Positions 17,002-25,985 of a stretch of DNA of 64,000 nucleotides are shown piece after piece (the first letter of the stretch is position 1; each line of letters begins with the position of its first letter). A program made the position numbers and the translations under genes. The notes beneath the pieces are model-generated. The model had not been told where the DNA came from. It searched no databases and saw only the letters and a list, made by a program, of their open reading frames with translations. The stretch is from Labilibaculum sp. (GTDB lineage: Bacteria > Bacteroidota > Bacteroidia > Bacteroidales > Marinifilaceae): NCBI RefSeq assembly GCF_963664555.1, contig NZ_OY761461.1:2542001-2606000 (forward strand). Reading direction: 5' to 3'.

Positions 17002-18303
17002 ATGAATATCGACAAACAACAAGCACAGGAACTGATTGATTTTATTCATGAAAGTCCGAGTACTTACCATGCTGTAAATAATATCCGTGAAGAATTAAAC
17101 GAAGCAGGATTTCAGGAATTGGATCTTCGTGAAGAATGGACTCTTGAAAAAGGAGGGAAGTATTTCACCACGAAAAATGGTTCGGCTCTTTTTGCTTTTG
17201 TAATTGGTAAGGGCGAAATTGAAGAAGAAGGTTTCCAATTGATCTGTGCTCACTCCGATGCGCCCGGATTTAAAATCAAACCAAATCCGGAGATAGCAGT
17301 AGAAGGAAATTATCTGAAGCTGAATACAGAAGTATATGGCGGCCCGATTTTACGAACATGGATGGATCGTCCGCTTTCCATTGCCGGCAGAGTATCTGTA
17401 AAATCAAACGATCCGTTGAATCCGGAGCATTTGTATGTGAAGATTGACCGCCCCTTGATGGTGATTCCAAATTTAGCCATTCACATGAATCGTGAGGTGA
17501 ACGAAGGTGGTGCATTAAACAAGCAAAAGGACATGCTTCCATTGCTGGCTATGATAACTGATGATTTGGAAAAGGACAATTGTTTGGTAAACCTGATGGC
17601 TGAGGAGTTGAAGATTGATGCAGAAGCCATTATCGATTTTGATATTAATTTATTCGAAGTGGAAAAAGGCTGTATTCTGGGCTTGAATGAGGAGTTTATT
17701 TCTGCACCCAAACTAGACGATTTGGCCATGTCGCATGCCGGATTAAAAGCGTTATTGGCCTCAGGCGAATCGAAGAAAACCAGAATGCTGGCTATTTTCG
17801 ACAACGAAGAAGTGGGAAGTGTAACCAAGCAGGGAGCAGGCTCGCCGGTTTTGCGTCATTTGCTGCAGCGCATTGTTTTTAAACTGGGAAAAGACATGGA
17901 AGCCTTTCACCGGGCAATTTACAATTCTTTCATGATTTCTGCAGATATGGCTCATGCCGTTCATCCAAATGGTTCAGATAAACACGATCCAACCAATCGT
18001 CCTTACATCAACAAAGGACCGGTAATTAAGATTCACGCCAACCAAAAATATACTACCGACGGCGATTCGGGAACCGTATTCGAAACCTTGTGTAAAAATG
18101 CGGAAGTTCCTTATCAAAAGTTTGTGAACCGTTCCGATTTAGTGGGAGGCAGCACATTGGGTAATGTTTCAACCGGTCAGGTTGATATCCGTACAGTAGA
18201 CATCGGAAACCCTATGTTTGCGATGCACTCGGTTCGCGAAACGGGTGGTGTTAAAGACAATGTGTACATCCGTAAAGTATTTACAAGCTTTTTTGGATTG
18301 TAG
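17002..18303 (+). CDS. apeB: M18 family aminopeptidase
   Basis: 433 aa, the expected length. It is a cytosolic zinc exopeptidase of the aspartyl/leucyl aminopeptidase M18 family that releases N-terminal residues from peptides. The first metal-ligand motif is H84-x-D86 in ICAHSDAPGFKIKP. The catalytic/ligand pair EE is in FDNEEVGS, and MAHAVHPN supplies the late histidine. The conserved ends (STYHAVNNI and MHSVRETGG) are intact, so it is probably functional. The ATG at 17002 gives the standard N-terminus. It is monocistronic: a TAnnTTTG box lies upstream and a terminator follows the stop. A 33-bp piece of this gene (18124-18156) recurs with two mismatches at 19470-19502. Confidence 0.93.
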   Translation: MNIDKQQAQELIDFIHESPSTYHAVNNIREELNEAGFQELDLREEWTLEKGGKYFTTKNGSALFAFVIGKGEIEEEGFQLICAHSDAPGFKIKPNPEIAVEGNYLKLNTEVYGGPILRTWMDRPLSIAGRVSVKSNDPLNPEHLYVKIDRPLMVIPNLAIHMNREVNEGGALNKQKDMLPLLAMITDDLEKDNCLVNLMAEELKIDAEAIIDFDINLFEVEKGCILGLNEEFISAPKLDDLAMSHAGLKALLASGESKKTRMLAIFDNEEVGSVTKQGAGSPVLRHLLQRIVFKLGKDMEAFHRAIYNSFMISADMAHAVHPNGSDKHDPTNRPYINKGPVIKIHANQKYTTDGDSGTVFETLCKNAEVPYQKFVNRSDLVGGSTLGNVSTGQVDIRTVDIGNPMFAMHSVRETGGVKDNVYIRKVFTSFFGL

Positions 18304-18321
18304 CAAAAACCAAAATATAAG

Positions 18322-18353
18322 AAAAGGCAGCATATTAGTGTTGCCTTTTTTAT
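18322..18353 (+). terminator. Rho-independent terminator after M18 gene
   Basis: Stem aaaaggca (18322-18329) pairs with tgcctttt (18342-18349) around a 12-nt loop and is followed by T residues. Confidence 0.85.
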
Positions 18354-18392
18354 TTTTACGAAGCTTGCACTCTGCGCAGGAGCTTTATCCTC

Positions 18393-19337
18393 TTAATTCT
18401 TTTCACAAACCCATATTTTTCGGGCGAAATTTCCCTTTCTACTTTTACTAACGCTGCAACAATCTGATATTCTGAATCCGGTATTGCTGATTAAGTTTGT
18501 AATATCGGAGGTAGATACAATAACAAGCCGGTCTGTGATTTCTGCTGTCGACTCAATAATGTGTAAGATATCAGCATCAGTTGCATTGGTGAACAAATTA
18601 TAGGGCAGGTCGATAATGGCAGCTTCATACCTATTGCTAATGTCTTTAATATCCGAGTGATATACATTTGCAGTATAGTTGAAGTGAGAAAGATTTTTTC
18701 GGGCATTATTACATGTCTTTTCGTTAATGTCGCAACCCTCAATGTTATTTCCCGCAAAACAGGCTTCCAACATGATTGTGCCAACACCACAACATGCATC
18801 CAGCAGTTTTTTTTCTTTGTTTGCCTTTGCTGCAATATTAACAAGAGCTTTGGCAATATTTACACCTATTGAGTTACTGAACGAGCATGGTTTTTGCTTG
18901 TGTTTGTGCCAGGCTATGTTGTTTTTAATCGAAACACCAAAATACCAAACACATTCGTAACAGCATAAAGCATAAGTAATTGTTGGGTTGTAATAATCAT
19001 GAACACCTTCAATTCGGTAGCCAATATCCCTTAACTTATTTAGCCTGTCGGTATACTCAGTTGCATCACCGTCAACCACTAAATATTCAACTTTGAAACC
19101 TTCAATTCGTATATTTTCCTTTTTTATTTCATTCAGTAAGGTTGGGTAATCTTCAGAACATGAAATAATGTCAAGTCTGCTTTTAATGAAAGCACTGCTT
19201 GAAGGATCGATTTTTAGATCGGAAAAAAGCAGCTTGTTCTTTTCTTCCTTGTTAAAAATGTATCTCGATTCGAGCGTGCACAACTCCCTTTCGGTACTAT
19301 CACAATTAAAGGAATATAGATATTTGTTCATCTGCAT
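18393..19337 (-). CDS. TRM11-like SAM-dependent RNA methyltransferase
   Basis: 314 aa. The C-terminal half is a Rossmann methyltransferase: LLDACCGVGTIMLEACF (SAM motif I), GCDIN (motif II) and AIIDLPYNLFT, equivalent to the (D/N)PPY motif of N2-guanine/adenine methylases. The layout fits the TRM11/Trm14/TrmG10 group, which modify tRNA guanosines, with the N-terminal part taking the place of a THUMP-like region. The motif here is D-L-P-Y, a common variant in this group. Cytosolic. It converges on the aminopeptidase gene, whose terminator lies between them. The specific RNA target cannot be read from the sequence. Confidence 0.75.
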   Translation of the reverse strand: MQMNKYLYSFNCDSTERELCTLESRYIFNKEEKNKLLFSDLKIDPSSSAFIKSRLDIISCSEDYPTLLNEIKKENIRIEGFKVEYLVVDGDATEYTDRLNKLRDIGYRIEGVHDYYNPTITYALCCYECVWYFGVSIKNNIAWHKHKQKPCSFSNSIGVNIAKALVNIAAKANKEKKLLDACCGVGTIMLEACFAGNNIEGCDINEKTCNNARKNLSHFNYTANVYHSDIKDISNRYEAAIIDLPYNLFTNATDADILHIIESTAEITDRLVIVSTSDITNLISNTGFRISDCCSVSKSRKGNFARKIWVCEKN

Positions 19338-19672
19338 ATTTTTTCACCTTACATGCAAAGATGATACTATAAAATCAAATCCCATCTTTTGTTCCTGATA
19401 TTCTTTTCTCTGTGTGATTTTAGCATAGCTCCTTTGCAAAAGGTAAAGAGCAGAGTTTACACCAAATTGGTGAACCGTTCCCATTTAGTGGGAGGGAGCA
19501 CACCAGATAATTATAAATACAATGTATCTCATTAGTAAGTTTTTAAAGAAAACAAATTAAAAAACAAATAGTTTAACAAAAACTATAATTTATGTTGCGG
19601 TTTCATCATTAAACCTACCAATTCAATATATTTATTTATTTTTACGCAACACAAACATAATTCCATTTTATA
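19338..19672. other. 335-bp spacer with promoter-like AT-rich DNA
   Basis: No coding potential. It contains the 33-bp echo of the M18 gene (19470-19502) preceded by an imperfect inverted repeat (gtttacaccaaattggtgaac). Further downstream, AT-rich DNA includes a TATTTTTA box near 19640 that could be the promoter of the OmpA gene. Confidence 0.5.
19470..19502 (+). repeat. 33-bp near-copy of an M18 aminopeptidase segment
   Basis: It matches 18124-18156 at 31 of 33 positions (begins gtgaaccgttcc, ends agcaca). The surrounding bases do not align, so it is an isolated fragment in noncoding DNA. Confidence 0.7.
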
Positions 19673-21064
19673 ATGAAAAAGCTCTACCTAAAGCATCTCA
19701 TAGCATTGAGTGTTATTTTCACATGGTTTGGATCATCTGCCCAAGTTCAGAATATGGTACTTAACCCTGGTTTTGAAGTGTATGAAAAATGTCCTGAAAG
19801 TTACACTTTTATGGACCACACACATAAATTAATTCCTAGCTGGACCTATCCAACAGCTACTACTCCAGATTATTTCAATGAGTGCGGCTCTAATGAAGTA
19901 AAAGTACCAGATAATTTTGCAGGATACAGCAAGGCTAAATCTGGTAAAGCTTACGTGGGAGCTATTTTAAGTGGAAGTAACCGCGATTTCAGAGAATACA
20001 TTCAAGGGACCTTAAGCAGCTCTATGCAAGCTGGTCAAAAATATTGTGTTTCATTTTGGTACAAATTAGCATCTGGAAGTAAATTTGCTGTTGATCAGTT
20101 GAGCATGCATTTTACAGATTCAGAAACAGAGAATGATAATAAAACATTTTTAAACTTAAAGGCGCATTTAACGAACAAAGAAGGTTTATTTTTAGACAAT
20201 ACAGACGAATGGGTCCAGTTCTGTCAGGTATATACAGCTAAAGGAGGTGAGGAATTCTTTGTTGTGGGTAACTTTAATAACTATGATAATACGAACTATG
20301 TAGTTACTGGCCGTGATACTAAGAATAAAAAAGGCAAGACCTATGCTTACTACTTTTTCGACGATTTTGAGATTCGTCCGCTGGTTGATTGTAAGATGTG
20401 TGCATCCGTTCCTAAAGATTTAGCAACTGTGGTTATTGATTCTTCTTACACAGGAGGTCTGAATCCGGTTACAGGTCAAATCAGTAAAATAATAAATGAT
20501 GGCAGCATTAGCTTAAAAATATCAGGAGGAGAAGCTCCTTATACTATTGATTGGAGCAACGGAACAAAAAATGCAGAAAAAATCCAAAACCTAAAAGCAG
20601 GTACATATACTTACCATGTAAGTGATCAAAACAATTGCCACTCGGAGGGTACTGTTGTTTTTAAAGAGCCCCTGCTGCCTAAAGATGCTTTTACCGAAGG
20701 ATTAAGAAATATTGAAGAAGGAGGTGCTCTTATTTTAAATAATATTTTCTTTGAAACGGGTAAAAGTACGCTTTTGCCAACTTCATTTGAAGAACTTGAT
20801 AAAGTAGTCGGTTTTTTAAAAGAAGGAACAGTTAGTTTGATTGAGATTAGCGGGCACACTGATGATGTGGGTTCTGATGAATTAAATCAAAGTTTAAGTC
20901 AGCAGCGGGCAGAGTCTGTGGTTCAGTATCTTGTTGGCAGAGGAATCAATTCTCAAATAATCAAAGCTGTTGGGTATGGAGAATCTAAGTTTTTAGATAC
21001 CAATAAAACAGAAGTCGGACGATCAAAGAATCGTCGCGTGGAATTTTTAGTACTCAAAAAATAA
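19673..21064 (+). CDS. OmpA-family outer membrane protein with SprB-like repeat
   Basis: 463 aa. A signal peptide (1-24, ending SSAQ) precedes an N-terminal jelly-roll-like domain that begins NMVLNPGFEVYEKCP, common in Bacteroidota OmpA proteins. One SprB-type repeat follows (ISGGEAPYTIDWSNG to LKAGTYTYHVSD, about 283-320). The C-terminal OmpA domain (about 360-463) has the peptidoglycan-binding pattern ISGHTDDVGS and the terminal SKNRRVEFLV. It probably anchors the outer membrane to peptidoglycan while displaying a binding domain. The next gene starts 10 bp downstream, so the two form an operon. SprB-like repeats occur in gliding adhesins, but no gliding or T9SS genes lie nearby. Confidence 0.85.
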   Translation: MKKLYLKHLIALSVIFTWFGSSAQVQNMVLNPGFEVYEKCPESYTFMDHTHKLIPSWTYPTATTPDYFNECGSNEVKVPDNFAGYSKAKSGKAYVGAILSGSNRDFREYIQGTLSSSMQAGQKYCVSFWYKLASGSKFAVDQLSMHFTDSETENDNKTFLNLKAHLTNKEGLFLDNTDEWVQFCQVYTAKGGEEFFVVGNFNNYDNTNYVVTGRDTKNKKGKTYAYYFFDDFEIRPLVDCKMCASVPKDLATVVIDSSYTGGLNPVTGQISKIINDGSISLKISGGEAPYTIDWSNGTKNAEKIQNLKAGTYTYHVSDQNNCHSEGTVVFKEPLLPKDAFTEGLRNIEEGGALILNNIFFETGKSTLLPTSFEELDKVVGFLKEGTVSLIEISGHTDDVGSDELNQSLSQQRAESVVQYLVGRGINSQIIKAVGYGESKFLDTNKTEVGRSKNRRVEFLVLKK

Positions 21065-21074
21065 ACTCTTACTT

Positions 21075-23087
21075 ATGAATTCAAGAAAATTAAATATACT
21101 AATCATTTCACTGCTGCTATCATTTATCAGTTTAGCACAAAAGCCTAAAAAAATATACAATAATTATCTGTTCAAAGGCATGGAGGCAAGTGCAAAGGCT
21201 GATATTGACAAAGAACTTGGTAAGGCTAAAGAAGATTTCGATAAAGTTTTGTTAGAAGAACCTGAATCGGCAATGGCTAATTTAGGACTAGCCATTGTTT
21301 ACTCCTATGATGAATATTCTGGCAAAGATTATTTTAAAGCCTGGGGATACTTTCAGAAAGCTTATGAAGCACAATCTCAGTTTACTGCAGACGATAACGA
21401 TGTTTTAAATGATTTGTTTTCCAAACAAGATAAAAGGCGCAGCAATAGATCTGTAATTAAAAACATGGACTGGCAGCGCCAGCAAGTGGAAGATAAGTTG
21501 ATTAAATATGTGCGGGAGGAAAATAATACAGATTATGCCAAGCGGTTTTTAAAAGAATTTCCTGATTCGAAATACCATACCAATGTTTCACATATTCTGA
21601 ATTACATCCTGTTTCGTGAAGCCGAGAATAAAAATACGCTTGCTGCATTTAATCAATTCTTAACGGATTATCCCGAATCAGCTCAAGCTGATATAGCAAT
21701 AAAGATGCGCAATCAATTAGCCTATAAAACTGCTGTAAATGAGGGAACATTAGCTAGTTTTCGGAATTTTGTTGAAACATATCCTGAGGCAGCTCAAGTT
21801 GAAGAGGCTAAGAAATTAATGGAAGGAATGGCTTTTAAAGAAGCACACAATAAAAATACACTTGAAGCTATTGAGCGTTTTATGGTAGAATTTCCCAATT
21901 CATCAAAAATGTCGGAAGCTAAAGCTGTAAAACAGAAATTGCTTTTTGAATGGGCTAAAAGTGTAAATAGCTTAGAGGCTTACAACAAATTTGTGTCTGC
22001 ATTCCCCGAAGGCAGTCGTTACGTTGATATTTTTAATCTAAAAGCCAGTGTATTGGGAGAAGAGATCCTTACGGATTTTCCAAAGGAAAATTACCAATTT
22101 GTAAAAGGATTCGATAACCAGCAGTTTAACGATTTTGGGGGTGGAATTGCCAAACGCCCAAATGGAGAGCTTGTAGTAGCTGCATCGTCGTGCAAAGCAG
22201 AGGGAGAGATGTATGACTCTTGGCTTTTAGGCCTGGATACCAGTGGAAAAATGATTTGGAATAAGATGTTGGGAAACCGTTTTGATGATCTTGTAAATAA
22301 AGTCAGCATAAGTGCTCAGAACGAAATTTATGTTGCCGGTATTACAGATGCCATAGTCGATAGTGTGGCGGGGCAAGCGTGGCTTTATAAGCTTGATGCC
22401 AATGGTAAAAATATATTTAATCAAAGAATTGATATGGATGAAGTACTTGATTTTGTAGTTGATCCCGACAATAAAATTTTAGTTGCAGGCTATAGCAAAA
22501 ACACAAAAGATTCCACTTTTACGCCTGGTTTGGTAAAACTGAATGCGAATGGTAAAATGTTGTGGTCCCGTGCCTACTCAAGCAAGGGCAAGCTTTATAA
22601 TTTAGCTGGTGATACCTCAGGTATTGCTTATGCTGCTGCCGGCAACTGGATATTTGCTGTTAACCAGGCAGGTTATTTAAAATGGGATATTTTGTTGGAT
22701 CAAGATGTAAAATCGACCGCCGTTGGTAGTAATGGGAACAATAAACTGGTTTTTGCCGGTGTAAATACTACAGGAGCCTTTGCAAGCGCATATAATACAA
22801 ATGGGGAAAAGATTTGGGAATCTCCTATTCCTGTTTCCGGAAATGGAAACATAGAACAAATTATAAGCTTACCGGATAATAGTTTTGTGATGGCAGGAAC
22901 ATTTAATCACAAAATCAAAGTCGTCCATATCGATGAAACAGGGATTATTCAATCAGAAAAAGAATTTAGTTTGCCACAAGGAATTAAACTAAACGATTTA
23001 ACAGCTGCTGATGGGAATTTTGTAGCAGTTAGTGCCACAAGATTAACCGAAAAAGGCGATTTAATTGTATTTGAAATGGAGCTGTAA
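21075..23087 (+). CDS. Exported TPR-like and beta-propeller protein
   Basis: 670 aa. A signal peptide (about 1-21, SLAQ) precedes a TPR-like helical region (25-130) and a run of about 45-residue repeats around NKNTLAAFNQFLTDYPESA and NEGTLASFRNFVETYPEAA (about 165-325). The C-terminal half (340-670) has WD-like/delta-60-type blades (LGLDTSGKMIWNK, YKLDANGKNIFNQ, VKLNANGKMLWSR), predicting a beta-propeller. It is translationally close to the OmpA protein and probably interacts with it in the periplasm. No enzymatic motif is seen. A weak A/T-rich hairpin with a T-run follows the stop. Confidence 0.75.
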   Translation: MNSRKLNILIISLLLSFISLAQKPKKIYNNYLFKGMEASAKADIDKELGKAKEDFDKVLLEEPESAMANLGLAIVYSYDEYSGKDYFKAWGYFQKAYEAQSQFTADDNDVLNDLFSKQDKRRSNRSVIKNMDWQRQQVEDKLIKYVREENNTDYAKRFLKEFPDSKYHTNVSHILNYILFREAENKNTLAAFNQFLTDYPESAQADIAIKMRNQLAYKTAVNEGTLASFRNFVETYPEAAQVEEAKKLMEGMAFKEAHNKNTLEAIERFMVEFPNSSKMSEAKAVKQKLLFEWAKSVNSLEAYNKFVSAFPEGSRYVDIFNLKASVLGEEILTDFPKENYQFVKGFDNQQFNDFGGGIAKRPNGELVVAASSCKAEGEMYDSWLLGLDTSGKMIWNKMLGNRFDDLVNKVSISAQNEIYVAGITDAIVDSVAGQAWLYKLDANGKNIFNQRIDMDEVLDFVVDPDNKILVAGYSKNTKDSTFTPGLVKLNANGKMLWSRAYSSKGKLYNLAGDTSGIAYAAAGNWIFAVNQAGYLKWDILLDQDVKSTAVGSNGNNKLVFAGVNTTGAFASAYNTNGEKIWESPIPVSGNGNIEQIISLPDNSFVMAGTFNHKIKVVHIDETGIIQSEKEFSLPQGIKLNDLTAADGNFVAVSATRLTEKGDLIVFEMEL

Positions 23088-23125
23088 AAAAAGATTGTAA
23101 ATAAAGCTGGGGCATGATCTTTTTT
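23087..23125 (+). terminator. Weak A-T stem terminator
   Basis: aaaaaagat (23087-23095) can pair with atctttttt (23117-23125), ending in a T-run just after the OmpA/TPR operon. The stem is low in G+C. Confidence 0.35.
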
Positions 23126-23152
23126 GGGATTTCCATATATTTTAATCTGGTG

Positions 23153-23642
23153 TTTTTTTATCTCATCGGGATAATCTATTTATAGCCAAATAAACCAATG
23201 TGAGCGTTCGACTCCGAAGGAGTCGTATTCTTTCGCTCATCTTATATCTATAAACATTCGAATCCTAAGGATTCAAGAAGAATGAACATCAAGAATAGCA
23301 TCGTTTATAGACTCAAATTTAGAGCGGATTATTTTTTTATCCCATCAGGATTACCTATTTATAGCCAAATACACGAATGTGAGCGTTCGACTCCGAAGGA
23401 GTCGTATTCTTTCGCTCAGCCTATATCTATAAACATTCGAATCCTAAGGATTCAGAAAGAATGAACATCAAGAATACCATCGTTTATAGACTCAAATTTA
23501 GAGCGGATTATTTTTTTATCCCATCGGGATTACATATTTATAGCCAAATACACCAATGTGAGCGTTCGACTCCGAAGGAGTCGTATTCTTTCGCTCAGCC
23601 TATATCTATAAACATTCGAATCCCTATGGATTCAAGAAGAAT
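23153..23642. repeat. Tandem repeat, 179-bp unit, about 2.7 copies
   Basis: The landmark tgagcgttcg starts at 23201, 23380 and 23559, a constant 179-bp period; copies are nearly identical. Each unit contains two small perfect hairpins, gactccgaaggagtc and gaatcctaaggattc, nested within gagcg/cgctc arms, and an atcccatcgggat motif. Short frames of about 60 codons inside the units follow the period and are not considered genes. This is a structured noncoding repeat. Confidence 0.9.
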
Positions 23643-23760
23643 TACGCAATTAAGTGTTAAATATAGCGGTTTTAAGCATACATAAAAATTGAAAACACCT
23701 TCAAAATATGAAATGCAAATTATTATATGTGGATAAAGCCTTTCTGTTAATTTGACAAGG

Positions 23761-23933
23761 TCAGTTGGCTAAAGCCAAACAGCAATAGATGTTTTGCATT
23801 CGTTTCATTTCAATCATTTACATTTCTATTATCTGTTGCCTGAAAATAAGTGCAATAAACACTCTAACTTTCTACTTGCATCAGTAAATACTTTGTATTA
23901 TTGATTTATTGCAGTTTGGCTTTAGCCAACTGA
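23761..23933. repeat. Inverted-repeat element (MITE-like)
   Basis: 30-bp terminal arms at 23761-23790 (tcagttggctaaagccaaac...) and 23904-23933 are inverse complements at 28 of 30 positions. The arms enclose 113 bp of AT-rich DNA with no gene. Each arm carries the inner palindrome ttggctaaagccaa. The size and form suit a small non-autonomous mobile element; no clear target duplication was found. Confidence 0.6.
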
Positions 23934-24018
23934 ATTTAAAATATTCCTAGTCTTTTGCTTTAGCATCATTCTACTCCTTCATTAATGTAAAGCTTCGGGA
24001 TTATTAAGCTAAAAAAAG

Positions 24019-24063
24019 AAGCTTTAAAAGCCTGCTAATTAGCAAACTTTTAAAGCTTTTAAA
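24019..24063. terminator. Strong bidirectional terminator hairpin
   Basis: A perfect 12-bp stem aagctttaaaag (24019-24030) / cttttaaagctt (24047-24058) is flanked by A-rich and T-rich sides, with an inner palindrome tgctaattagca in the loop. It could terminate the minus-strand gene at 24122-25138. Confidence 0.75.
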
Positions 24064-24121
24064 TTATTTATTAGAGATATTATTTGCTTGTGCAACGGTT
24101 ACTTTTGTTGGGGCACGTTTT

Positions 24122-25138
24122 TCACATTGAGTTCTTTATAAAGTCAGGGTATTCAATATTAAGTTCTGATAAATGCACACCACTTCCAGCGATATCGCTA
24201 AGTGTCATTGGTTCAATTTTCATTTCATAACTATCAGGTTGCATCTTGGCAATTAAGAACTCAAAATTATACCCAAGATTTGCTAATAATCGACATATAG
24301 AGTATCTATCTTTAGCATTAGTTTTACACCCAAAAATAACCTTAGTTAAACATTCCTTTTTAAACTTTAATAATCCTTGATTCTTGTTTATTAATCTAAT
24401 TTCTTTTTCATAATTCCACTTTAGCGATTTTGTGTTTAGGAGATTGTATGTAAAGCTCTTTAAACTAAAATTTTCATTATCGAAAATACTCAGAGGCTCA
24501 TTAGAATAAGTAACCTCTGAAATATCAACCAATTCATCAGAAGAAAGACAAAGGTTTTGGATATTATTTAAATCACAAAGGTTAAATTCAATGCAAACCC
24601 CTTGATGATTATTGGCATAATGTCCCCACATTACAGGACATGTTGGTGTAGTTGAGCCACAACTAATTCCATATTTTTTATAGTCAATTAGGAGGAATAC
24701 TAAATCCTGAAATATTTTCAATTGCAACTTTTCAGAGTTTATTATGAATGTCTTCTCAAAAACATCTTTGAAATTGTAAAAAATAAGAATCTCTGTTAGT
24801 CGTCTTTCTAGATTCTTGGTCTCAACTTCATTGAAATAATCAAATATTAGGGTGCCTGTAGGTTCTTGAATTAATAATTCACAAGTTTGTTGAAGCTTAT
24901 TAAAATCTTTAAACTCCTTTATTTCAGGGGCATGATTATTAATAATTTCTTTTACTCTGAAAAATAGTTCTCTTACGTTCTCCTTTTCACTAGTCAGTGA
25001 GAATCTAGGGTTTGAGTCAAAGGGATCATTGAAGTTACGTGGATTAGAAAAATATAATTCGTTGTTTATTATTGAATTATAAAAATTCTGGTTTATGGTG
25101 AAATATTTGTACAATCTTGAATTATCAGAATTTGCCAT
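24122..25138 (-). CDS. DUF2971 domain-containing protein
   Basis: 338 aa. It shows the hallmarks of DUF2971: N-terminal LYKYF with ELYFSNPRNFNDPFDS, then the central VMWGHYANNHQGVCIEF, and LKWNYEKEIRLI toward the end. The function of the family is unknown; members are often found in accessory islands and near mobile elements. Base composition is more AT-rich than that of the neighbouring metabolic genes, consistent with transfer. The gene is isolated, with a hairpin terminator on its 3' side (24019-24063) and palindromic cassette-like boundaries. The start ATG at 25138 follows a spacer carrying the attC-like sequence. Confidence 0.85.
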   Translation of the reverse strand: MANSDNSRLYKYFTINQNFYNSIINNELYFSNPRNFNDPFDSNPRFSLTSEKENVRELFFRVKEIINNHAPEIKEFKDFNKLQQTCELLIQEPTGTLIFDYFNEVETKNLERRLTEILIFYNFKDVFEKTFIINSEKLQLKIFQDLVFLLIDYKKYGISCGSTTPTCPVMWGHYANNHQGVCIEFNLCDLNNIQNLCLSSDELVDISEVTYSNEPLSIFDNENFSLKSFTYNLLNTKSLKWNYEKEIRLINKNQGLLKFKKECLTKVIFGCKTNAKDRYSICRLLANLGYNFEFLIAKMQPDSYEMKIEPMTLSDIAGSGVHLSELNIEYPDFIKNSM

Positions 25139-25176
25139 AGTCTAATTGTAATGCTGTATATTCAGTTTTTGTAAAT

Positions 25177-25315
25177 GTGCCCCAACGTTCCGCGGGTATG
25201 GCGTTGTGCCACCTTTTTCCGCAGGTTTGTTGTTTATAGTTTTGTCGTTCAAATCTCACTTCTGCATCCAGCCGAGCCAAACTGCGGCATGCGCTATGAC
25301 CCGCTGTTACCAACA
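25177..25315 (-). other. attC-like imperfect palindrome
   Basis: Outer arm gcgggtatggcg (25192-25203) pairs with gcgctatgacccgc (25291-25304), leaving one unpaired C and one wobble pair. An inner arm ccgcag (25219-25224) pairs with ctgcgg (25282-25287). The loop is AT-rich. The ends are gtgccccaac and gttaccaac boxes. A long imperfect hairpin with an extrahelical base between short boxes is the architecture of integron attC sites; the length of about 139 bp is near the upper end. It could instead be a Bacteroidota palindromic repeat. Confidence 0.45.
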
Positions 25316-25316
25316 G

Positions 25317-25985
25317 TTAGTTTATTTTTTTAAATTCTAATTTTCGATTAATCAATGTAGTCTCAGAACCATTCTGCTTTCTTTGAAACACATTTTCTTT
25401 TTTTAATATGGATCTTAGACTATCAGGAATTATGGACTCCTTAGTTTCCTTTCCTTTTTTTATTAGAGATTTAATTGGCAATAACTTAAGTGTATCGCCA
25501 TTGATAAATTTTACAATACCAATTGTCTGTGTTGTTGAATCCGATGATTCCGTAAAATTGATTAGCGTATAAATGTTATCTTCGATCGTTAATTTGCAAT
25601 GTCCCTTATCTCTTACAGAATAGAACTTTTCCTTTTTTGATTTCTTATATTTCTTCTTTTCGTAGAATCCTATGACTTGAACTTTATGAGGATTTGCTGC
25701 CGATATTTTAAGGGAAATTGAATTTCCAATTCTTTGAAGGGATTGTCTGCCGTTACAAGTATACTGTCCTTCATACCAACTTCCTTTAAATGAATAGAAG
25801 TAATTAAGGTTTTGCACGAAACCATATCCCTTTAAGCCAGGTTGATCTTTGATATTATAAATCGTTCCTTTAATTTTTTCTGTTTTTCCAAGGAAAATTA
25901 TGGGCATCCTAAAGCTATTCCATGCGAAATAACCGAAGAAGCTTAAAATCAAAATTGCCAAAATCCAAGGAGTCTGCCGTTTCAT
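25317..25985 (-). CDS. Hypothetical membrane-anchored protein
   Basis: 222 aa, not recognised. One N-terminal membrane segment (about 5-22, WILAILILSFFGYFAWNSF) leaves a soluble, Lys-rich domain of about 200 residues, probably outside the cytoplasmic membrane. Visible features are short beta-like stretches and Lys/Glu-rich clusters (KKKYKKSKKEKFY). It is very AT-rich. It is the second member of the cassette-like pair, with gttggtaac-type inverted repeats at both ends and an attC-like hairpin directly after the stop. No function can be assigned. Confidence 0.65.
   Translation of the reverse strand: MKRQTPWILAILILSFFGYFAWNSFRMPIIFLGKTEKIKGTIYNIKDQPGLKGYGFVQNLNYFYSFKGSWYEGQYTCNGRQSLQRIGNSISLKISAANPHKVQVIGFYEKKKYKKSKKEKFYSVRDKGHCKLTIEDNIYTLINFTESSDSTTQTIGIVKFINGDTLKLLPIKSLIKKGKETKESIIPDSLRSILKKENVFQRKQNGSETTLINRKLEFKKIN

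Noticed and set aside
23205..23275. tRNA T-arm-like boxes (gttcgactcc, attcgaatcc)
   Set aside because: No acceptor, D or anticodon arms can be drawn; the boxes are parts of the small hairpins in the tandem repeat.
23282..23685. Two 60-74 codon plus-strand frames with near-identical translations
   Set aside because: They lie inside the 179-bp tandem repeat and repeat with its period; similarity comes from the DNA repeat, not from coding selection.
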